From Silurus meridionalis (taxonomy: Eukaryota; Chordata; Actinopteri; Siluriformes; Siluridae): DNA of 64,000 bases. Both the position numbers and the translations under genes were made by a program. Under the pieces are notes generated by a model. That model did not search any database and had not been told where the DNA came from. It was given only the letters and a program-made list of their open reading frames with translations. The DNA lies in contig NC_060886.1 of assembly GCF_014805685.1 (NCBI RefSeq), forward strand, positions 29,609,362-29,673,361, given 5' to 3'. Positions 55,990 to 64,000 of the stretch are shown piece after piece (the stretch's first letter is position 1; each line of letters opens with the position of its first letter).

Positions 55990-56445
55990 CACTGGGGCAG
56001 GGGCAGGTCATAGGTTTAAATACTAGCTGTACCGGGCTGCCACTGTTGGGACTATGAGCAAGGTCCTTACCCCCTTTAGCAAAGCCCTTACCGGCCCTTA
56101 AGTAAGATCTTCCCTCCCCCTTGACCAAGGTCCTTACCTCCAACTTGAGCAAGACCCTTACCCTCCCTTTAGCAAGGCCCATACCCCCCTTGAGCGACCA
56201 GGGTCCTCACCTCCACCTTGAGCAAGACCCTTACCCTCCCTTTAGCAAGGCCCATAACCCAATTGAGCAAAGCCCTTATCCCTCCTTGAGCAAAGCCCTT
56301 ACCCCTCCCTTAAGCAAGGCCCTTACCCCACCCCCTTGACCAAGGTCCTTACCTCCACCTTGAGCAAACCTTACCTATCAGTTGTATGATGGCACAAATG
56401 TAAGTCTCTCTAGATAATCGTGTCTGCCATAAATATGCCCACTCA
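55990..56445 (+). mobile_element. tRNA-derived SINE with internal tandem expansion
   Basis: Head CAGGTCATAGGTTTAAATAC and GGCTGCCACTGTTGGGA open it; tail TCAGTTGTATGATGGCAC and AATGTAAGTCTCTCTAGATA close it. Between them (about 56045-56368) the GAGCAAGGCCCTTACCC block that occurs once in normal copies is present about 14 times. Confidence 0.88.
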
Positions 56446-56494
56446 TGTATGCTAAAATGTATTCAATTCAAGTGCAGCTGACCATCAAATATGG

Positions 56495-56948
56495 GTTCAT
56501 TCATCAAACAGGCTTCCTGTAGCTGCCTGCATCAGATTTAAAACCCCACTGCTTGCCTACAAAGCTAAATGGACTAGTACACCTCAAACTAATAGCACTT
56601 ATCTAACTCAGCACTCCACCATGTTCCCTCTAGTCCTCAATCAATGCTCAAATGCTCCCACCATCTCTCAGGTGAGGTATAAGGAAAACATGCTTCCAGA
56701 CTATTGTCTGTTTTGGTACCTAGTTCTTTAAATGATGTCTAAAGACCTACTTTTGCGAGAGGTTCTGAAATTAGCTCCTCTTAAAGAAATTGCTTTCTAA
56801 CTAATTGCTTTTCTCTCAAAACAGACTTTTTCACTGATGATATTCTTAGTCCTACTGAACCATCATTACAATATGTTTACTCATTGAGACTTTAAAACCC
56901 TCCGTAAGTTGCTCTGGATAAGAGCCGCCAAATGCCGCGAATATAAAA
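56495..56948 (+). mobile_element. L2/Rex1-like LINE 3' end with tail shared by the SINEs
   Basis: The frame LPVAACIRFKTPLLAYKAKW matches the conserved LHWLPV-x-x-RI-x-FK-x-LLL-x-YKA block at the end of fish RTs. After a degenerate 3' part the element closes with GTAAGTTGCTCTGGATAAGA and GCCAAATGCCGCG, the same tail core as the SINEs here. Truncated at the 5' side and not coding-competent. Confidence 0.78.
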
Positions 56949-57445
56949 GTTTCCACAAAGCTTGAGGCATACGTTTGTTAGAATGGCTTTGTTTGCTGTA
57001 GCATTACGATTTTCTTTTCAATGAAACAAACAGGCTTAAACCATGGCAGTTCCATCATGACAAATCCCCTGTGAACAAAGTAAGCTCCAGGAAGACATGA
57101 TTCACCAAGGTTCATCACTCAAGAGCCCAGCAGTGGCAGCTTGTTAGTGGTGGGATTTGAACCCATGACCTTCCGATCAGAAGTCCAACCTTATCCAACA
57201 AGCTACCACTTCCCCCACTTCCACACTGCAGAAGTATTTTGGGATGGATTTGAAGGCTGACAGCACCCCAGACCTCCTCATCAATACCTAACCACAAATC
57301 CAAACAGTTTCACCACAACATCTGGTGAATACTTAAATACTGAGTGGTCTCAAGATCTTCCCAAAAGAGTAGGTTGTATTCTAATAGCAAACCAACTAAG
57401 ACAGAATATAGAATATACAAAATGGGATGTCCAGAAAAGCCTATT
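56949..57445 (+). mobile_element. Tc1-like TcA copy split by a SINE
   Basis: GTAGCATTACGATTTTCTTT, GTTCCATCATGACAAATCCC (degenerate QHDN region), then after the SINE AAGTATTTTGGGATGGATTT, GACAGCACCCCAGACCTCCT and AAATGGGATGTCCAGAAAAG. Confidence 0.78.
57112..57218 (-). mobile_element. tRNA-derived SINE head/body inside TcA
   Basis: TCAAGAGCCCAGCAGTGGCA, GTGGGATTTGAACCCATGAC, CTTCCGATCAGAAG and AACAAGCTACCACTTCCCCC are a well-preserved reverse-strand head with B and A box regions. Confidence 0.85.
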
Positions 57446-57799
57446 CCACTTACCTTCTGTATAAAAATAACAACTAGGACTCTAATAATTACTATTTCCT
57501 TTGAATATTGAATTAAACATCAAGAGATTTATTTTAGCAGAATAGATTTGTTTTAGCTAACTGGGCCATTGACAAAGGTGGTGTTCCAATAATTAAATGC
57601 TCTTTAATTGCAGTGCAGTGTGACACAGCGAATTCCATCCTGTTAAATAATTGCCTACAATAGTTCAGCTGGACAGAAATTACCTTGAAAAAAAGTTAAA
57701 TCAACACTTTTGTTGTTCTTTTAGCACTTTCTGGAAAGTATAACAGTTCAGTGAGATAATAATCATTGTCATCATCATCATTATTTTAATTTGAGAGGG
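57446..57799. other. Unassigned stretch
   Basis: Nothing recognised. Confidence 0.4.
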
Positions 57800-58330
57800 A
57801 TGAACTCATGGTTCAATCCATGTTGGACCACCATTCACCTCTCACAAAAAGTCATTTGAAGACTATAGACTCAGCTGTTTGGACATCAAGTGAAAGTTTG
57901 TTCCCTCACCTAGGTGCCAGTACCGAGAAGAGTCTTGGGGCATTGGACTTTGGGAGATGGTAGGACCAGTGGTAGGGGATAGAGGGAGCTAGTTACAGTG
58001 TAGGTGAGGTAACTGCTTTAAGGTAGAGGGGTGCTGGTCTATTTTTGTTTTTAAAAGTGAGCATCATTGTTTGAAATCTGACTCTTGCAGCTACAGGAAG
58101 TCAGTGAAGGTACGTAGCAATGGTGTGGAATATTCACCCCACGGAGGGTTTAAACGAGTCGTGTGGCTGCATTCTGGATCAGTTGAAGAGGTCAAATGTT
58201 TTGATGATGATGAGGGACTGAACAAGCACTGGACTAGCCTGTGCATACAAAATCCAAGTGTTAGCATGTTTGATTAGCAATAAGAGAAATAAGGGATAGT
58301 TGATTGTCCATGTTTACCTCAAGTTTGCAT
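57800..58330 (-). mobile_element. Same teleost repeat as 52365-52740, longer
   Basis: GACTCAGCTGTTTGGACATC, CACCTAGGTGCCAGTACCGA, AGAGTCTTGGGGCATTGGAC, GCAGCTACAGGAAGTCAGTG, GGCTGCATTCTGGATCAGTT and GAACAAGCACTGGACTAGCC. The order is that of the common fish repeat. The ORF at 58071-58277 is a chance frame in it. Class and strand follow the reasoning for the other copy. Confidence 0.6.
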
Positions 58331-58849
58331 GCAGTGACCAAATGTGAAGAGTTGTCCATTAAGATTGCAAAATCTTAAATCCCTGTAAATGAGAAACTTG
58401 CTAGTTTTACACTCGTCTTTATATACACGGATATGATGTTTGCTGAAGTTTGACACTATAAGCTTTAAATAAAGCAGCTTAGCCAGTCTGGAATGCTCAT
58501 TTTCCCCTCAGTTCTTCTCCTCTGTAGTTAGTGCCTTCAAAAGCATCAATATTTCAGCATACAGAAAGTTGAGACGACTCATTAAAGAGTTTTAATACAC
58601 AGTAGCAAGCCAAGTCGAGGGGCCGAGTAATGAACCTGTCAGAAACTCCAGGAAGACAATCTTAGCAAGCATCACTAATTGGACAAAAACAGGAGCCATT
58701 ACTCTGAATAGATTTATTCTTTTGCAATATGGTGCAAGAAAAGAGAAAAGAAAAATACCAGATATGCGTAAGAAGTGATTTACCTACAGTTTACGCCTCT
58801 ATGTGAATATGTTAGAGAAACATTATAGGAACATTTATCCCCCATTTTC
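58331..58849. other. Repeat-poor stretch
   Basis: Nothing recognised. Confidence 0.4.
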
Positions 58850-59105
58850 TGTTAACCGCTACTCTTCTGGGAAGGTGTTCTGCTAGATTTTGGAGTAGGC
58901 TGGATATTTGTTCTCATTCAACCTTAAAGGTGTTAGTAAATTCGGGTGCTGATGTAGCGAGATGAGGAGGCCTGGGGTGCAGTCAGCGTTCCAATTCATC
59001 AATTAACTTTTATTAGGGTCAGAGTTCTATTGCAGGAGACCTTCCACGCTAAGTAAAGCATAGCTACATGGAGCTCGCTTTGTGCACAGGAGCATTGTCA
59101 GTGCA
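58850..59105 (-). mobile_element. Tc1-like TcA fragment
   Basis: CTCTTCTGGGAAGGTGTTCT, GATGAGGAGGCCTGGGGTGC, AGTCAGCGTTCCAATTCATC and GGAGCATTGTCAGTGC; it stops at the QHDN-region equivalent. Confidence 0.82.
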
Positions 59106-59123
59106 GTTAACAATTGATTGGAC

Positions 59124-59193
59124 CCCGATTTACTGGTAGTCGAACCCAGGCCACAGCGGTGAGAGCGCCGCATCCTAACCACTAGACCACCAG

Positions 59194-59196
<3 letters not shown>
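59124..59196 (-). pseudogene. tRNA-Glu(CUC)-like pseudogene or SINE head
   Basis: The reverse strand reads CCCTGGTGGTCTAGTGGTTA, then GGATGCGGCGCTCTCACCGC and GGCCTGGGTTCGACTACCAG. This is the tRNA-Glu pattern: A box, anticodon loop CTCTCAC (anticodon CTC) with a pairable 5-bp stem, and B box with T arm. The 3' acceptor strand does not pair with CCCTGG, so it is probably not a functional tRNA. It could also be the head of a tRNA-Glu SINE that lost its body. Confidence 0.78.

Positions 59197-59260
<64 letters not shown>
59196..59260. repeat. (TA)n microsatellite
   Basis: About 32 TA units starting immediately at the 5' end of the tRNA-Glu-like sequence. Confidence 0.95.
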
Positions 59261-59268
<8 letters not shown>

Positions 59269-61364
59269 TAATTATTCTTTAATACTAGCACCAGTTCGCT
59301 AGTGAAGGGTAGAGCATACACCGCTTCTCATGCCTGCCGCGAGAAAAATATTTAAACAATTGTCATATCACTATCGTCAACATATGATCGAAAAAAACAT
59401 TAAGTGTGGGACCATCTGTATACACAATTGGGATCTTTCCATATTTATGTGTGCGTTTTGAAAACGTGTAAAACTTTATTCAAACATTGAGTATTGAAAG
59501 CAATCCTTTGCAAAACAGGTAAATGAGGTATTTCAGTGGTGTGATAAGGAATTGCATAATGGAAAAGTGGATAACGGATGAATCATTCATATTTATTGCT
59601 GTATATAACTGTTTCTGAATATTCCTTTCGAGTGCTTGTGGGATTCGAGAATGTTCGGAGAAAAACGTCTGTAGATGTAACACGCTAACGTTTATTGTGC
59701 GTTTAAGAGCCACTATCCAAATTTACGTACCGCAGCGTTTCAGAAGGGTAAAGGGAATGTCGGGCATTTGGTGATAACTGAGAGACAGTTTCTGAAGAGA
59801 AAAAGGGAAAAAAGAAATAACCTTTAACCAAAAAGCGTGTGCGGACTCTTATCTAAAATATGGTTTTGTCTCTACAAGCAGGTCACATGTTCCATACCAA
59901 AAATGTGTGAAACCCTCAGAATTGTGGCAAACACCCAGTCTGCAAGAATTCCAAAATGTACCTTGACTGTGGTATACAAAAGTTTGGAGACCCCCTGGTC
60001 TACCAGACATGGTACAAACTTTCTGAGGTAGTCCTCGTTTTTAAGGTCTTCTGTTTGTCTCAGTTAGTGGCTAATTGTGTAATTTAAACCCAAAATTGTC
60101 TTATTATCTTCAAGACTGTCTAATAATGTGAAATAATTGGTCAACATGAATTGATTGCTTTGACTACATGCACCTATAAAATCCTACTGAGACAATCAGT
60201 GTGACCAGGACCGAAACAAGACCAGTCCTGGTCATTTTTTGTATTTTTTTGGAGCCAGAAAGCAATTTGAGATCGAGTTTCCTCTTAGAGACGATTAGAA
60301 ATGCTGAGTGCCGAGCCTGCTTTCTTCATGAATGCACAATTAACTTCTGCTGTCTGAGAATCTTTGCCATCATCTTCCTGTTTTCTTTATTGCAACTTTA
60401 ATCAGTGTGATGCAATTTCTTAGCAATGCTAGATCTGCTTATAGGGCTGACATGCGATCACTGAACAAAGCGTGCTGTAGGCTGACATTACAAAAGTAAA
60501 CTACTCCGATAAATGTAAATAACGACTACATGTGTCCGGCTAATGATCATTTGCTGCACAATAAAAATTCAGGGCATAGGTGTTCAGTCTTGCGAGGTCT
60601 GAGTTAAGTCCTGGCGATATGCTTTGTTTAACAAATGCATTGGTTTTCACTTGCTCCCAGTCTTCATAGGAACATTATATCGATAACAATTTAATCCTTT
60701 GCTTTTACCACAAGAGACAAAAGCAAATGAAGGCATGTTATGCATACAAAAATTCTCCCCTTCGCAATAATCTTTTCAGATGGATGAATTAACAGGTTCC
60801 AAGTGGTGAACTGTCGAGAGCTAATGCGGTTTCCTCTCCACTCGCCGATCCGCTTTGGCATTCCTCCTCCGAACCGATTGCGGCCTGTAATCAAGGACAC
60901 TTTTAGCAGAAATTGAGTGTAAATGAGATTTCTCAAGGAGTGCTCTTAATAGGAAAAATTAATGAGTACATCTTGAGTCGCTCAGTGATAAAAGTGAAAT
61001 GGTGAAACACCGCAGCGAGTTGAATTATTTTCAAAGGCACGAAGGTCATCGATGTTCTCTAATCTTGGGAATGGTCCAGGCTTTTCCATGTCCTTTTTTT
61101 TTTTTTTTTTTTTATATCAAAGTGAACCTTGTCCAAAGTGGACACATTTTACTTCCCGTTGTTTACTCGAACGGGGAACTGGAGTGTGCATCGGAATATG
61201 AATACAGGCTGTTAGAGAAAACGTGAAATGCCTCTTGTTTTAGGTGTAATTCCGCCAAATAATTCAAACCCCGCCATTCAAAACAACAAGAAAAAAAGAA
61301 ATTTCAAGATTTGAGTTTGATACATTGTTTCTGATGAATGGGAAGTGGGAAATGTTAGCTTGAA
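59261..61364. other. Unassigned, mainly repeat-poor stretch
   Basis: About 2.1 kb without recognised transposons except a T run at 61094-61114. 60700-60960 is moderately GC-rich and a candidate conserved segment. ORFs of 60-81 codons have no domain. Confidence 0.4.
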
Positions 61365-61430
61365 CTTTTAATCAGAAGGTTGTGAGTTTAAATCCCAGCA
61401 CCAGGCATCTACCAACCACCATAAATGCCA
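61365..61430 (+). mobile_element. SINE head fragment
   Basis: TAATCAGAAGGTTGTGAGTT and TAAATCCCAGCACCAGGCAT match the tRNA-derived head; the rest is absent. Confidence 0.65.
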
Positions 61431-61435
61431 TAACG

Positions 61436-61496
61436 GGATGGAGGGAGGGAGGGAGGAAGGAAGGAAGAAAGGAAGGAAGGAAGGAAGAAAAGAAGG
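61436..61496. repeat. (GGAA/GGGA)n microsatellite
   Basis: GGGA units change to GGAA units and end in GAAAAGAAGG. Confidence 0.9.
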
Positions 61497-61543
61497 GCGG
61501 ATGGACAGACAGGACAGACATTTGGATTGGACAGGTTGACGGA

Positions 61544-61558
61544 ATGTATGTATGTATG

Positions 61559-61618
<60 letters not shown>
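61544..61618. repeat. (TATG)n then (TA)n microsatellite
   Basis: Four TATG units pass into about 28 TA units. Confidence 0.95.
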
Positions 61619-61622
<4 letters not shown>

Positions 61623-62149
61623 CTTTGTGCCTGCCAAGATCTTGTGTTAGTGCAAGTAAATCCAATCATTTTCCACAAAAGTGCAAGTACAGACATTGAT
61701 GTACATTATTACTTAAATTGAATAAGATATAATGGAAAATAGTGTTTTTTGGAGTGGATAATGTCTATACATCAGAACATTGTTTGAAATATTTCTCTAT
61801 GTCAAGAGAAATCCATGGCATCCCTTTCTCAATGTCCTCAAAAAGTTATCTGAAAATGTGAAGTATTTGGGTTTGGAGACTTTGCTGAAACCTGTTGATC
61901 AGATTCACCGATCCAAATATATTCTTTATTGATATTTATTTAATCCTTTTGTGATATTACCTTGACACAGTTGATGTGATAAATGGCTCCAAATGAGCTG
62001 CTCTGTTGTATACTGGATGACTCTGTTGTTGACTAAGTATTAAAAGGTCCTTAGCTTGTAGCTAGTTTGGGGTCAGATTGAGGTTTCATGTTGAAACATC
62101 ATTTGAACTCATAAACTTCTGATAAGAACCACGGAGCTGTCACTACCCC
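61619..62149. other. Mostly unassigned; possible SINE head at 62085-62135
   Basis: CATTTGAACTCATAAACTTC followed by TGATAAGAA resembles a reverse-strand tRNA-derived head. Everything else is unrecognised. Confidence 0.35.
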
Positions 62150-62405
62150 TGACTCAATCAACTTTACAGCAACACTCCCAGTCTGAAAGGACTCTCAGTT
62201 CACACATCCATTGAGAATCATACGCTCTTTGTCAAGCCTTTTGATTCCATGATCCTGTATCTTCTTGTTCTTGCCTGCTCTAATCAAATCATCACCTGAC
62301 CCTTGTTGGTTTTTTTGCCATCGGTTTTAGATGAAGTTTTCGCCTTCTTCGTGATGTTTAACCGTTTAGAACCTGCACTTGCGTCCTCGTCCTAGTCCTG
62401 ACACG
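62150..62405 (+). mobile_element. Candidate LTR 3' part
   Basis: TGATCCTGTATCTTCTTGTT, a T-rich interior and CTGCACTTGCGTCCTCGTCC followed by CTGACA resemble the end of fish gypsy-type LTRs. It ends TGACA, complementary to the TGTCA start of the candidate LTR at 4410. No boundary duplication could be set. Confidence 0.42.
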
Positions 62406-62439
62406 TTACTTATCACACAATGTTCTGCACAGTGTTCCC

Positions 62440-62640
62440 TCTGTTCCTGTAGCATGGCTCGACTGCACCCACCATCCCTCATGGTAAAAGTTATATCTAC
62501 AATATGTATAAAGATTCTGCTGTTTACTGGCACCCAGGTGTTGGAATGATCTGGCTATCCAAACAGCTGAGTCACTGACGTCCTTCAAACAAACACCAAG
62601 TTCTCTGGATTCACATGAGACGTGAGGTAAAGCCTATAAA
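62440..62640 (+). mobile_element. L2/Rex1-like LINE C-terminal fragment
   Basis: The frame APRCWNDLAIQTAESLTSFK matches the W-N-x-LP-x-x-x-R-x-AESL-x-x-FK block that ends fish L2/Rex1-like RT proteins. Upstream and downstream parts are degenerate. Confidence 0.72.
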
Positions 62641-63204
62641 CAGTCATCATTACAGGAATTATTGACTTCTGAGATAAAATGTGCTCATACTTACATATTT
62701 CAATTAGATGAATAAAAAAATAAAGGTGCTGATTGGCTGAAGATTCCAAGATATTTCTTAAAATGTTATTTTTTAAAACTAAAGATTATTACCTAACTGT
62801 TATTTATTGGTCTTCTATTGGAACGTTGTTGTTAAATCTGATGTTAGAGAGTGTATTCTGTAATGATCTGATATTCGCATTATATTTCATAAGTTTAAAA
62901 AATTGAAGGTGGTATCTTAATAACCTGGAAAGCTACACAGCAATGGGACCAACCCAGCCACAATATGGTGAGTTTTTCATTAAAAAAATACAATTTGCAT
63001 AAAAATGTTGAAAAATACGAAAAATTTTATTGGTATCAATAAAAAGATAATTTTATAATGATTGGTGTGGCACCATTCTCACTGCTATATCACATTTTGT
63101 ATAAAGTTATTAAGCTTAAATGCACAACCCCCTTAAAATTTTGAATTATTTTCACCTGAAACTGTACTTCGAAAACTAGACAGTCAGGACCCATTTGGAC
63201 ACCA
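62641..63204. other. Unassigned AT-rich stretch
   Basis: Nothing recognised. Confidence 0.4.
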
Positions 63205-63372
63205 TTACATTTACAAGTTACACTCACTATTATCTCATACAACTGAGCAGTTCACGGTTAAGGGACTTCTCGAGGGTTCGGCAGGGGCAGCTTGTTGGTG
63301 CTGGGATTTGAACTCATGACCTCCTGATAAAAAATTCCAACATCTTAACCACTGTGCTTCCACTTCCACAAA
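63205..63372 (-). mobile_element. tRNA-derived SINE
   Basis: CTCATACAACTGAGCAGTTC, GGTGCTGGGATTTGAACTCA and CCAACATCTTAACCACTGTG give body, B-box and A-box regions in reverse. The tail core is diverged. Confidence 0.85.
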
Positions 63373-63484
63373 GTCTGGGGTCACATGCCATAACTGGACC
63401 ACTTGATCACTGTATTTTTATTTACTTAAATCAGCAGTCAAGAAACTTCTGATTACATCAAAGTGTTAAAAAAGGAACCAAAGC

Positions 63485-63519
63485 GAGAGAGAGAGAGAGC
63501 GCCAGAGAGAGAGAGAGAC
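63485..63519. repeat. (GA)n microsatellite, interrupted
   Basis: Two GA tracts flank GCGCC. Confidence 0.9.
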
Positions 63520-64000
63520 TAGAATCATTTGCTTCTTCTTGTGCCTCCATTGTTTAAATGTAAATTTGGAATATGACCCTCACTCCCAGTCTTTTCAGCA
63601 AACGATCATTTTTTTTTCCTAAACCAGACTATTTTAAGAAGGAAATAATACAATCGCAATATTGTAACTCGTGCATGATTTATGAGTATAGACATCGATG
63701 TCTTTTCCATATACTTTTAAGAAGGCCAAATCTTTCCTTTTCTTTTGTTTTTTTTATTCTTTAAAAAGCCTCAAGTGCTTTGCTGTGCTCTGAATCAATC
63801 ACACGATATTAAGCAAAGAATCCAGTGGCAGGAGAAACATCTCAACACTGATCCTGATCTAGTTAATTGTATAGTGAGCTTCCTGTCTTTTTGTCAACGA
63901 CTCTTGTCTCTAAACCGTACAACATAGTAGGTATCAGCACCGACTTAGGCCATGTCCACGCTAATTTTTTTTAAATGCTCATTTTTCTCTCTGTTTTGGT
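63520..64000. other. Unassigned stretch to the window end
   Basis: T-rich runs near 63608 and 63745; nothing recognised. Confidence 0.4.

Noticed and set aside
56121..56339. 72-codon ORF with repeated SKALTPPL
   Set aside because: Translation of the expanded SINE core.
59124..59196. Functional tRNA-Glu gene
   Set aside because: The acceptor 3' strand cannot pair with the 5' strand and no terminator-like T run follows on the minus strand.

Overview
The window looks like non-coding DNA from a bony fish. The evidence is the dense mix of teleost repeat families: several Tc1/mariner lineages, a tRNA-derived SINE whose tail carries the V-SINE/Mermaid-type core GTAAGTCGCTCTGGATAA, fish L2/CR1-type and RTE-type LINE ends, a Ty3/gypsy relic, and long (TA)n and (CTAT)n arrays. 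The mix fits an otophysan such as a catfish, but that is inference; the window holds no taxonomic marker gene. I find no protein-coding gene I can support. Every ORF over 100 codons is either microsatellite translation, a transposon relic or its antisense, or has no recognisable domain. The window is intergenic or lies inside a large intron.

Main component. One degraded, largely non-autonomous Tc1-like family (called TcA here) supplies 32 listed segments on both strands, roughly 9-10 kb in all. Full-length copies are about 0.5 kb, begin and end with CACTATATGGACAAAAG-like inverted repeats at TA, and keep only the C-terminal part of a Tc1 transposase. Other DNA transposons are a classical Tc1 (TcB, 1553-1635 and 2748-3062), a second Tc1 lineage (TcC, 21303-21469 and 30614-30938), a third (TcD, 19650-19978), a mariner (13869-14326), a pogo/Tigger-like element (5211-6036), a hAT-type MITE with 8-bp target duplication (32642-32838) and another short inverted-repeat element with a flush 6-bp duplication (51230-51543).

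Layout. 1-10 kb: Tc1 relics, a candidate solo LTR, the Tigger-like element between (TA)n tracts, and two retro-insertions sharing an RTE-type tail, both with visible target duplications. 10-23 kb: SINEs and nested TcA copies. 23-29 kb: comparatively repeat-poor DNA. 29-29.7 kb: a composite (CTAT)n array. 30-39 kb: more Tc1 relics, the hAT MITE nested in a SINE, and degenerate minisatellites. 39.7-40.5 kb: a 30-bp minisatellite with higher-order structure. 41-48 kb: microsatellites, an L2-type reverse transcriptase relic, a 5S rRNA pseudogene and TcA copies. 49-52.4 kb: a decayed gypsy element in which integrase C-terminal sequence precedes reverse transcriptase, the Gmr1-like order, broken by two DNA transposons. 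52.4-58.4 kb: LINE ends and a SINE whose middle has expanded into a minisatellite. 58.8-64 kb: TcA, a tRNA-Glu-like relic, microsatellites, a LINE end and SINEs.

The elements do not form a pathway. What the sequence records is successive insertion: TcA copies are older than many SINEs, since at least three TcA copies are split by SINEs, and at least one SINE is itself split by a hAT MITE.
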